DNA of 7,356 bases from Muribaculaceae bacterium (GTDB lineage Bacteria > Bacteroidota > Bacteroidia > Bacteroidales > Muribaculaceae). A model generated the notes under the pieces. The model was not told the DNA's origin and searched no databases. It worked only from the letters and a program-made list of their open reading frames with translations. Every line of letters starts with the position of its first letter. Position 1 is the first letter of the stretch. The DNA lies in the NCBI GenBank assembly GCA_029060585.1, contig JAIDTS010000201.1:1-7356 (forward strand). The letters run 5' to 3'. Below, one piece after another: positions 1-5,992 of this stretch. The position numbers and the translations under genes were made by a program.

Positions 1-23
1 AGCTCAAAACTGAAAACTTAATC
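1..23 (+). repeat. Heptad repeat remnant directly upstream of mrp
   Basis: Three 7-base units can be read without gaps: GCTCAAA at 2-8, ACTGAAA at 9-15 and ACTTAAT at 16-22. One extra C precedes the ATG at 24. The same three-unit series, in the same order, occurs at 2216-2236 before the GNAT gene and differs only at the last base of each unit. The window edge cuts the array, so its full length and the mrp promoter are not visible. There is no Shine-Dalgarno sequence, as is usual in Bacteroidetes. The A-rich unit next to the ATG may help initiation; that is inference. Confidence 0.7.
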
Positions 24-1148
24 ATGGCTATATACCCCAAACTTATACTCGACGCCCTGACAAACGTCAAGTATCCCGGCAACGGAAAGAACATCGTCGA
101 GCTCGGCATGGTGGAAGACGACATCCGTATCGACGGCAACAAGGTGTCTTTCTCCATCATCTTCGACCGACCTACCGACCCTTTCATCAAGTCGGTGGTG
201 CGTGCCGCTGAGGCAACCCTCCCCGTATTCGCCGACCCCGACATCGACGTCAAGGGTCGGATTGCAGTCAAATACAGGCAGCAGGAAGCTCCGAAACCTG
301 CGACTCCCCTCCCCGGCGTGAAGAACATCATCGGCATCAGCTCCGGCAAAGGAGGCGTAGGCAAGTCAACGGTCTCAGCCAACCTTGCCATCGCTCTTGC
401 GGCGAAGGGCTATAAGGTAGGTCTTCTCGACGCCGATATCTTCGGTCCCTCGATGCCCAAGATGTTCGGTGTGGAAGACGAGAAACTCTTCATGACAGTT
501 CAGGAAGGTAAGGAATGGATCGATCCCGTGGAGAAATACGGAGTTAAGATGCTCAGCATCGGCTTCGTGGTAGACCGCAACAGCCCCGTGCTCTGGCGCG
601 GAGGTATGGCCTCCAACGCGCTCAAGCAGCTCATTACGGAGGCTTGGTGGGGCGACCTCGACTACTTCCTAATCGATATGCCCCCGGGAACCAGCGACAT
701 CCATCTGACACTCGTGCAGACTCTCCCCATCACCGGAGTTATTGTGGTCAGTACACCCCAGGAGGTTGCGCTCGCCGACGCCCGCAAAGGCATAGGAATG
801 TTCCGCAGCGAGAAGATAAACGTGCCTATCCTCGGACTTGTTGAGAATATGGCCTGGTTCACCCCGGCACCCCATCCCGAGGAGAAATACTACATCTTTG
901 GCAACGGAGGTGCCGCGCGTCTCGCAGAGGAACTCAACGTTCCCCTTCTCGCGCAGATTCCTCTCGTGGCCGACATCTGCGAGAAAGCCGACGCCGGACA
1001 TCCTACTGCGACTGAATGCACCGGCGGAGAGATTTCCGAGAATCCCGAGGCACGCGCTTTCGCCGACCTCGCCGACCGCACCGTCGAGGAATGCGACCGC
1101 CGCAACCGCGAACTCCCCCCCACTCAGGCAGTCCAGACCCATTCATAA
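24..1148 (+). CDS. mrp: Mrp/NBP35 family P-loop ATPase (Fe-S cluster carrier/assembly type), CxxC-less
   Basis: A 374-residue cytoplasmic protein of the Mrp/ApbC/NBP35 family, whose members bind ATP and carry or insert Fe-S clusters. Residues about 5-85 form an MIP18/DUF59-type domain, joined by a Pro-rich linker (89-98) to a MinD/SIMIBI-type ATPase. Visible motifs are the deviant Walker A GKGGVGKS (108-115), DADIFGPS (136-143), LIDMPPGTSD (216-225) and ENMAWF (274-279). The family's cluster-binding CxxC should follow ENMxxF, but this protein has TPAPHPEEKYY there, and its only cysteines are C319, C332 and C357. From memory, Bacteroides homologues also lack it, so this is probably lineage-typical and not damage. 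The start at 24 fits the family N-terminus and no earlier start is visible. panB follows after 99 bases in the same direction. Confidence 0.93.
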   Translation: MAIYPKLILDALTNVKYPGNGKNIVELGMVEDDIRIDGNKVSFSIIFDRPTDPFIKSVVRAAEATLPVFADPDIDVKGRIAVKYRQQEAPKPATPLPGVKNIIGISSGKGGVGKSTVSANLAIALAAKGYKVGLLDADIFGPSMPKMFGVEDEKLFMTVQEGKEWIDPVEKYGVKMLSIGFVVDRNSPVLWRGGMASNALKQLITEAWWGDLDYFLIDMPPGTSDIHLTLVQTLPITGVIVVSTPQEVALADARKGIGMFRSEKINVPILGLVENMAWFTPAPHPEEKYYIFGNGGAARLAEELNVPLLAQIPLVADICEKADAGHPTATECTGGEISENPEARAFADLADRTVEECDRRNRELPPTQAVQTHS

Positions 1149-1247
1149 TTGAGAATTGAGAATTTTGAATTGAGATAAATCCCGATTAATCAAGATTAAT
1201 CAAGATAAATCCAGACAAATCCCATTAATAATTAATCATTAATTAAA
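1149..1247 (+). repeat. Compound 7/10/7-base tandem repeat array between mrp and panB
   Basis: The whole mrp-panB gap is built of short repeats. First come heptads: TTGAGAA at 1149-1155 and 1156-1162, then the diverged TTTTGAA and TTGAGAT up to 1176. Next is a block of five 10-base units from 1174 to 1223, two of them exactly GATTAATCAA (1184-1193 and 1194-1203). Last are three heptads, ATTAATA, ATTAATC and ATTAATT (1224-1244), followed by AAA and the GTG start at 1248. No terminator and no convincing promoter is visible, so panB may be co-transcribed with mrp. TGA or TAA occurs repeatedly in all three + frames. Function is unknown. Confidence 0.8.
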
Positions 1248-2069
1248 GTGTCAACAGCACAAGCAGAAAACACCCGCAAGGTGACTACAAGCCGCCTTAC
1301 GGAGATGAAGCATCGCGGAGAGAAGATCTCGATGCTTACGGCATACGACTATACTTCGGCGAAACTCGTCGACGAGGCCGGAATGGATGTGATATTGGTA
1401 GGCGACTCTGCCTCCAACGTGATGGCGGGCAACGTCACCACCCTCCCCATCACACTCGACCAGATGATATATCATGCAAAGTCGGTGATGAAGGGCGTCA
1501 AGCGTGCCCTCGTGGTGGTCGACCTCCCCTTCGGCACATATCAGGGCAACTCGAAGGAGGCCCTCGCCTCGGCCATCCGCGTGATGAAGGAGAGCCACGC
1601 AGAGGCGCTCAAGCTCGAGGGCGGAGCGGAGATAGCTGAGTCGATCCAGCGTATCCTATGCGCAGGAATCCCCGTCATGGGACATCTCGGCCTGACACCT
1701 CAGAGCATCAACAAGTTCGGCACCTACAGCGTCCGCGCCAAGGAAGAGGCCGAAGCTAAGAAACTGATTGAAGACGCCAAACTCCTCGAGGAGATCGGAT
1801 GTTTCGCTATCGTGCTCGAGAAGATTCCTGCTAAACTCGCGGAGCAGGTCGCCAAGGAACTCACCATACCCGTCATCGGCATCGGAGCCGGAGGCGGCGT
1901 AGACGGACAGGTGCTCGTGATGCACGACATGCTCGGCATGACGATGGGCTTCTCCCCTCGTTTCCTGCGCCGCTACGCCAACGTCGGCGAGGTGATGACC
2001 GACGCCTTCCGCCATTACATCTCCGACGTCAAGAGCGGCGACTTCCCCAACGAAAAAGAGCAATATTAA
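1248..2069 (+). CDS. panB: 3-methyl-2-oxobutanoate hydroxymethyltransferase (ketopantoate hydroxymethyltransferase)
   Basis: PanB transfers a hydroxymethyl group from 5,10-methylene-tetrahydrofolate to 2-oxoisovalerate, giving ketopantoate, the first committed step to pantothenate and coenzyme A in the cytoplasm. The 273-residue protein has the normal length and the family's TIM-barrel signatures: TAYDYTSA (31-38), the metal-binding Asp in [11 protein letters not shown] (D53), VDLPFG (D92), KLEGG (K122, E124), GHLGLTPQS (H146), the catalytic Glu in VLEKIP (E191) and GIGAG (211-215). The C-terminus DFPNEKEQY matches the Bacteroides form from memory. The GTG at 1248 is preferred because residues 11-21 ([11 protein letters not shown]) are family-like and would be lost with the next ATG at 1305, and an in-frame TAA lies at 1233-1235. 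No other pan gene is in the window. Confidence 0.97.
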   Translation: MSTAQAENTRKVTTSRLTEMKHRGEKISMLTAYDYTSAKLVDEAGMDVILVGDSASNVMAGNVTTLPITLDQMIYHAKSVMKGVKRALVVVDLPFGTYQGNSKEALASAIRVMKESHAEALKLEGGAEIAESIQRILCAGIPVMGHLGLTPQSINKFGTYSVRAKEEAEAKKLIEDAKLLEEIGCFAIVLEKIPAKLAEQVAKELTIPVIGIGAGGGVDGQVLVMHDMLGMTMGFSPRFLRRYANVGEVMTDAFRHYISDVKSGDFPNEKEQY

Positions 2070-2073
2070 TTAT

Positions 2074-2103
2074 GGAAGGCAGGCTTTCCAGCCTGCGGCT
2101 TCC
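2074..2103 (+). terminator. Hairpin just after panB, possible terminator or palindromic interspersed element
   Basis: Five bases after the panB stop, GGAAG (2074-2078) and GCAGGC (2079-2084) pair with GCCTGC (2091-2096) and CTTCC (2099-2103). This leaves a 6-base loop and a 2-base bulge (GG, 2097-2098), or 11 base pairs in all. There is no T-run after it on the + strand, so intrinsic termination would be weak. It may instead be an interspersed palindromic (REP-like) element or an mRNA 3'-end stabiliser. The heptad array begins seven bases later. Confidence 0.45.
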
Positions 2104-2110
2104 TCCGACC

Positions 2111-2250
2111 GCTAATCGCTGATAGCTGCCAGCTGAACCCTGATAGCTGATAGCTGCCAGCTGAACCCTGATCGCTCATAGCTGATCGCTGAGCGCTGAT
2201 AGCTGACAGCTGATAGCTCAAGACTGAAGACTTAAGACTTAAGACTTAAA
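2111..2250 (+). repeat. Twenty-unit heptanucleotide tandem array ending at the GNAT start codon
   Basis: The 140 bases divide into exactly twenty 7-base units with no insertion or deletion. Units 1-15 (2111-2215) follow GCTGATA with substitutions such as GCTGCCA, GCTGAAC and CCTGATA. Units 16-20 (2216-2250) change through GCTCAAG and ACTGAAG to ACTTAAG and ACTTAAA, and the ATG is the next codon. Units 2-5 and 6-9 form a 28-base higher-order repeat (2118-2145 and 2146-2173) with one mismatch at the last base. Sixteen of the twenty units contain TGA or TAA. No promoter consensus or Shine-Dalgarno sequence is seen in it. It resembles, in unit length only, the heptameric STRR repeats of cyanobacteria. 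Role unknown. Confidence 0.92.
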
Positions 2251-2784
2251 ATGACCATAAGAAAAGCAAAGGAATCAGACACCGACTTCGTCGCAAAGAC
2301 TGTATTGACCGCTCTGGATATGGACACATCCGATCTGGAGTGGGTCAAGAAGTCGTGTGCCGACCCTAAATCCATGTACTCCTGGAATAAGGCGCTGATA
2401 GCTGAGGACGCCGGCCGACCGGTCGGTTGCATCATCTCCTATCGAGGCGATGACTACCTTCCCATACGAGAATATACATGGAGCCGTCTGTGGGAAGGAG
2501 TCGATCCGGAAGTCATCAGGAAATCAGCGATAGAGACGTATCCCGGAGAATACTATCTTGATTCTCTTGCCGTCGAGCCGGACTTCCGCGGCCATGGCCT
2601 CGGAAAGGAGCTAATGCAGGCTGCAATCGACTACGGCGCCTCTCTCGGATATCGGAAATTCGCCCTTTTGGTTGCGGTCGAGAAACCGCGTCTGAAAGAC
2701 TACTATGCCTCCTTAGGCTTCCGCGAGGCAGGAGAGGTCAACTTCTTCGGCCATCAATACCACCGCATGACCCTCTCCCTCTGA
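2251..2784 (+). CDS. GNAT family N-acetyltransferase
   Basis: A 177-residue cytoplasmic protein of the GCN5-related acetyltransferase fold, which moves an acetyl group from acetyl-CoA to an amine. Signatures: an N-terminal strand with IRKAKESD (3-10), the central strands ALIAEDAGRPVGCIISY (48-64) and YYLDSLAVEP (101-110), the acetyl-CoA pyrophosphate loop RGHGLGKELM (113-122) and motif B YYASLGF (151-157). The substrate cannot be told from sequence; small-molecule, peptide and protein amines are all open. The ATG at 2251 directly abuts the heptad array, and the gene is followed by a hairpin shared with the convergent GH2 gene. A 23-base direct repeat of heptads lies on each side (2227-2249 and 2859-2881), so the gene sits as a repeat-flanked unit. 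Confidence 0.9.
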   Translation: MTIRKAKESDTDFVAKTVLTALDMDTSDLEWVKKSCADPKSMYSWNKALIAEDAGRPVGCIISYRGDDYLPIREYTWSRLWEGVDPEVIRKSAIETYPGEYYLDSLAVEPDFRGHGLGKELMQAAIDYGASLGYRKFALLVAVEKPRLKDYYASLGFREAGEVNFFGHQYHRMTLSL

Positions 2785-2822
2785 CCCCTTAGAATACTAT
2801 GCCCTGAAAAGGCAGCACAAGA

Positions 2823-2852
2823 AAGCCCCGGATTCGCTGGAATTCGGGGCTT
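2823..2852. terminator. Bidirectional intrinsic terminator between GNAT and GH2 genes
   Basis: A 13-base-pair stem (2823-2835 with 2840-2852, one G-T pair) has a GCTG tetraloop and a GC-rich foot, AAGCCCCG against CGGGGCTT. It lies between two convergent genes, 38 bases after the GNAT stop and about 32 bases beyond the GH2 stop. On the - strand the stem is followed by a T-rich CTTTCTTG; on the + strand the tail (CCTCTTAAG) is weaker. It most likely ends both transcripts, with better support for the GH2 side. Confidence 0.75.
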
Positions 2853-2854
2853 CC

Positions 2855-2896
2855 TCTTAAGACTTAAGACTTAAGACTTAAGACTCAAAGATTAAG
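2855..2896 (+). repeat. Heptad array beyond the terminator, overlapping the GH2 stop codon
   Basis: Six contiguous units: TCTTAAG (2855-2861), three ACTTAAG (2862-2882), ACTCAAA (2883-2889) and GATTAAG (2890-2896). They belong to the same family and orientation as the last units before the GNAT gene. The array begins right after the terminator stem and continues through the GH2 stop codon (2885-2887, TGA on the - strand) into its last codons, so the C-terminal Leu-Asn-Leu is encoded by repeat units. Confidence 0.85.
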
Positions 2897-5857
2897 ATTC
2901 TCCAAAAAATTCACCTCCACAATACGAAGCTCATTCCCCTGCTTATCGCCGTTCTTGGCCTTGAAGAGGTCGAGCTCACCTGCCGCAGGTTCCACTACCT
3001 CCACGATCTGCCCGAAAGCGTCGCTGTCGGCCGTCGCCCCTTTGAGGCGTATCGTGATCTCACGCGAACGTACCGGACGCGTCTTCAGATGCACGTATCC
3101 GAGCGAGCGGTCGGTATCGCCGCTCCATATCAGTTCCTTGCCGGCGTAGATCTCAAGAGGATACGAACGCTGACGCCAGCCCGTAAGCTTGATGTTGATC
3201 TCGTCTATCTCGGCCGGACGCTCGAGTTCGTAGGTGATCCATGCCGTCTCCTTGCGTCCGTCGTTGCGCCATTCACTAAGCTCGTTGTCATCCCAGCTGT
3301 TGGCTACGCTCTCCTGATTGCATCCCGCCTTTGCAGATTTCACCCTTACGTCTACCTTCTTGTCGTAATAAGACGGTGTAGACGGTGTCGGACCTCTGTC
3401 ATAACGCGGGGCGAGCGCCTGCGCCGGGAAATGCTTGCTCAGGCCGTTCTTCACCTCGACGGGAACGGTTGTGAATTCCACGCTCTCCTCGCCCAGACCT
3501 GCTGCCTTGGCGGTCAATTTCACCTTTCCTGATTCCGGAGTCGAGCGCACGAGCACGCGGGTGATGCCGCACTCTACAGGCAGTGAAGTGGCGAACGCAT
3601 AGTTGTCTTCCCCCTGCGCTATGCCGCCACGCCATTCTGCCGGACCCTCGAGCGTGAATTCTATCATGTCGTTGGCAAGCGGACAGCGGTCTCCGTTTTC
3701 GTCCACTACCTCAACCTGCAGGATAGCGATGTCGGCTCCATCGGCGTATGTTCCCTCCGGACCCTGCATGAGCGTCAGCTTGAGGTTCTTGGCGTCTCCG
3801 ACTGTTTTCTTGGAGAAGCGGCTCGTCTCCTTTCCGTTTTTATCGTAGGCGATGGCTTCTATTGTGCCCGGCTCCCACTGGATGCTGTCGAATGTGAAGA
3901 GGAATTCATAGTCGCGCTTAGGCGCAGCCTGCGGTTTGCCGTTGACGAAGAGGGCGACGCTGTCGCCGGTCGAAACGACATAGACAGGCTTCACCACATC
4001 CGGAGCATAGTTCCAGTGGCCGATGATATAGGACTCATCGTTTTCCACATCCACCCATCCGTTCCACATCACTTTGTGGGCGTAATATGCATCCTTCGGA
4101 ATGCGCAGCGGGTCTACGACACCGCTTCTTCGGTAGTTCTCGGCTCCGCGGCAGTGGGTCTGCGTGTCGGAGAAGATGATTTTGGCGCCGCCGGAATTGA
4201 CGCGGCGTCCCATGCCGGGACGTTCGCGGTAGAAGTCATACCAGCGGCGTATCATTTCTACCGCCAGCTGATCCTGGTTCTGGTTATAGGCCGAGGCATC
4301 GGCATTGCGGTATAGCGGACCGTCGCCATGCTTGTGGTAGGGATAGCTCCAGTCGTCCCAGTACTTGCGGAGTCCCTCGTCGCGGCAGTACTCGGTCTGA
4401 ACCATAGGATGATGCTCGCTGAGGTTGACGTAGAGCATCTCGCCCCCGTATTCCGCCTCGCGGATGTCGAGCATCTCGCGCGATCCTATCGCGCGGCCTC
4501 CATGCGGATCATACAGGTCTCGTATCTCACGCATCTCAAGCATATGGTCGCGTGAGATCGACTCGTTGCCGCTCTCGTAGAAGATGACACTTGGATGGTT
4601 GCGGAAATAGATGATCATGTCGCGCATCAGTTCCTTGCGCTGCCCCCAGCGCCTACCCTCTACGTCCTTCTCCGCGTCGCCGGCCGGGAGCATCTGCATC
4701 ACTCCCACGCGGTCGCACGACTCCGCGTCCTGCTTCCAGGCCGTGACGTGCATCCAGCGGAAGAAATTGGCGTTGTGGTCGATGAGCATTCCGTTGGAAT
4801 AGTCGCTCATCCATGCCGGCACCGACATACCCACGCCCGGCCATTCGTTGCTCGTGCGCTGTGCGTAGCCCTTCATCTGGAGCACGCGGTCGTTGAGCCA
4901 TATCTTGCCGTCGCCGAAGCGCGTCTTTCGGAATCCCGTCCGAGTAGTCACCTCATCGGCAGTCTTCCCGTTGACGGTAAGACGTGTCTTTACGTCATAG
5001 AGGTATCCATATCCCCAGCTCCAGAAATTCAGGTTGTTGATAGTGTCGCAGGCGGCAAGCGTCACCGTGGCCCCGGGAGCCACTTTCACCGGCGCGCTGC
5101 TGAAGTTGCCTACTGTCTTGCCGTCGGCATCGATCACCTCTACCTCAAAACCCACCTCCGCAGGCTTCTTCGTCTCGTTCTTCACCTCGCTCTCCGCGTT
5201 GATAACGGCCTTGCGGCTCGCCACGTCGATGTCGGTTGCATAGATATATGTTCCTGTCGTCCCGAGATTGCTGTACAAAGGTAGGGTCTGGTATATGTTG
5301 TCGGTCGTATGCAGCCAGACATTCTTCGGGATACCCCCGTAGTTGGCGTTGAAGTTCTTGTTGTTCCACTGATAACCCTGGTCCGTCTCACGTTCCTTAT
5401 AGTTCCAGTCGTTGTCCACGCGCACGGCCAATACGTTCTCGCCTCCGTAGTTGATATAGGGAGTCAGGTCGAGGCCTACGGCCATCACACCGTTTTCGTG
5501 ATATCCGAGATGATGCCCGTTGAGATAGAAGTCTGCACCCATGCGCACACCCTCGAACTCAGCGAACACCTTCTGCCCCTTCGCCTCCTTCGGAAGGCGG
5601 AAATGCTTGCGATACCACACCACAGTGTCTGTCAGTTCTGCGATCGGAATCTTGAAAGCCTCGTCCTCGTTGAATGCACGCGGGAGCGTGACCCGTTTCC
5701 AGCCCGCATCGCTGAAAGTCGGCTTCTCAGCGCCTGGAATATCACCGATCTCCAGCAGCCAGTCGCTGTTGAAGTTATACTTCTCTCGCTGCGCAGCCTG
5801 CGATGCCGTCAAGCTGACCAGCACAAACAGCAACACTGCCAATAAATTTCTTTTCAT
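2885..5857 (-). CDS. Secreted glycoside hydrolase family 2 enzyme (beta-galactosidase-like), multidomain
   Basis: A 990-residue exported GH2 enzyme, acting on beta-linked glycans in the periplasm or outside the cell. Residues 1-22 are a type I signal peptide (MKRN, hydrophobic core 5-17, ASQA|A); no lipobox Cys is seen. A jelly-roll sugar-binding domain follows (about 25-185, with WYRKHF and FYLNGHHLGYH), then an Ig-like domain (about 190-308) and a TIM barrel (about 312-600). The acid/base Glu is E432 in FYESGNES; the best nucleophile candidate is E489 in VQTEYC. Next come a DUF4982-like beta domain (about 610-690), a GH2 C-terminal Ig-like domain (about 693-800) and a discoidin/F5/8-C-like carbohydrate-binding module (about 840-955). 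Substrate is not determinable; the annotation beta-galactosidase would be generic. No SusC/SusD or other polysaccharide-locus gene is in the window. The 3' end overlaps a heptad array. Start chosen by the signal peptide and the promoter just upstream. Confidence 0.9.
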   Translation of the reverse strand: MKRNLLAVLLFVLVSLTASQAAQREKYNFNSDWLLEIGDIPGAEKPTFSDAGWKRVTLPRAFNEDEAFKIPIAELTDTVVWYRKHFRLPKEAKGQKVFAEFEGVRMGADFYLNGHHLGYHENGVMAVGLDLTPYINYGGENVLAVRVDNDWNYKERETDQGYQWNNKNFNANYGGIPKNVWLHTTDNIYQTLPLYSNLGTTGTYIYATDIDVASRKAVINAESEVKNETKKPAEVGFEVEVIDADGKTVGNFSSAPVKVAPGATVTLAACDTINNLNFWSWGYGYLYDVKTRLTVNGKTADEVTTRTGFRKTRFGDGKIWLNDRVLQMKGYAQRTSNEWPGVGMSVPAWMSDYSNGMLIDHNANFFRWMHVTAWKQDAESCDRVGVMQMLPAGDAEKDVEGRRWGQRKELMRDMIIYFRNHPSVIFYESGNESISRDHMLEMREIRDLYDPHGGRAIGSREMLDIREAEYGGEMLYVNLSEHHPMVQTEYCRDEGLRKYWDDWSYPYHKHGDGPLYRNADASAYNQNQDQLAVEMIRRWYDFYRERPGMGRRVNSGGAKIIFSDTQTHCRGAENYRRSGVVDPLRIPKDAYYAHKVMWNGWVDVENDESYIIGHWNYAPDVVKPVYVVSTGDSVALFVNGKPQAAPKRDYEFLFTFDSIQWEPGTIEAIAYDKNGKETSRFSKKTVGDAKNLKLTLMQGPEGTYADGADIAILQVEVVDENGDRCPLANDMIEFTLEGPAEWRGGIAQGEDNYAFATSLPVECGITRVLVRSTPESGKVKLTAKAAGLGEESVEFTTVPVEVKNGLSKHFPAQALAPRYDRGPTPSTPSYYDKKVDVRVKSAKAGCNQESVANSWDDNELSEWRNDGRKETAWITYELERPAEIDEINIKLTGWRQRSYPLEIYAGKELIWSGDTDRSLGYVHLKTRPVRSREITIRLKGATADSDAFGQIVEVVEPAAGELDLFKAKNGDKQGNELRIVEVNFLENLNL

Positions 5858-5884
5858 GATAAGTAGGTTTAGCTATTCTGAATA

Positions 5885-5915
5885 CAAAATTAAGAAAAAT
5901 CCCGCATCTGCCAAA
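5885..5915 (-). promoter_or_regulatory. Bacteroidetes-type promoter for the GH2 gene
   Basis: Read on the - strand, TTTG (5912-5915) is followed by a 19-base spacer and TAATTTTG (5885-5892). This matches the Bacteroidetes primary sigma (RpoD/ABfr-type) pattern of a -33 TTTG and a -7 TAnnTTTG. Transcription would start a few bases further, near 5878-5880, giving a leader of about 20 bases before the ATG at 5857. The leader has no clear Shine-Dalgarno sequence. No operator or riboswitch is recognised. Confidence 0.75.
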
Positions 5916-5932
5916 GAAATCCACCTTAAATC

Positions 5933-5960
5933 CCCCTCGGAGGGGAAAGCTTCCGCTTTC
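5933..5960 (-). terminator. Two small adjoining hairpins after the ATPase gene, possible terminator
   Basis: On the - strand, GAAAGC (5960-5955) pairs with GCTTTC (5950-5945) around a GGAA tetraloop. It is followed at once by CCCCT (5945-5941) pairing with AGGGG (5937-5933) around a 3-base loop, then GATTTAAGG. The two stems share one base (5945) and cannot both form fully. They lie 33-60 bases beyond the ATPase stop and just before the -33 box of the GH2 promoter, a sensible place for a terminator. The T-run is poor, so the call is tentative. Confidence 0.35.
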
Positions 5961-5992
5961 TCACATTCTGCCATCGGGATTCTGAGAGGCAA

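Noticed and set aside
669..1142. 157-residue open frame on the - strand inside mrp
   Set aside because: Antisense shadow of a well-supported gene with no family-like motif.
1160..1167. GAATTTTG as a -7 box for panB
   Set aside because: It misses the first T of TAnnTTTG, lies within the heptad block and has no TTG/TTTG at about 19-21 bases upstream.
2111..2250. CRISPR array or coding repeat
   Set aside because: Units are 7 bases with no spacers, so it is not CRISPR. Stops occur in all + frames, so it is not a coding repeat.
2111..2250. Assembly or sequencing artefact
   Set aside because: The units carry many distinct substitutions in an ordered way, and related but different arrays occur in other gaps, which a collapse or slippage artefact would not produce. 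True unit number could still be miscounted in the 28-base duplicated part.
1149..2250. Riboswitch or structured leader upstream of panB or GNAT
   Set aside because: Apart from the hairpin at 2074-2103, no conserved riboswitch core or stable long stem is seen; the gaps are explained by simple repeats.
4595..5284. 229-residue open frame on the + strand opposite the GH2 gene
   Set aside because: It lies wholly antisense to a gene with clear domains and motifs, and its composition (runs of Val, His, Arg, Leu) is what antisense reading of GC-rich codons gives. No recognisable domain or initiation context.
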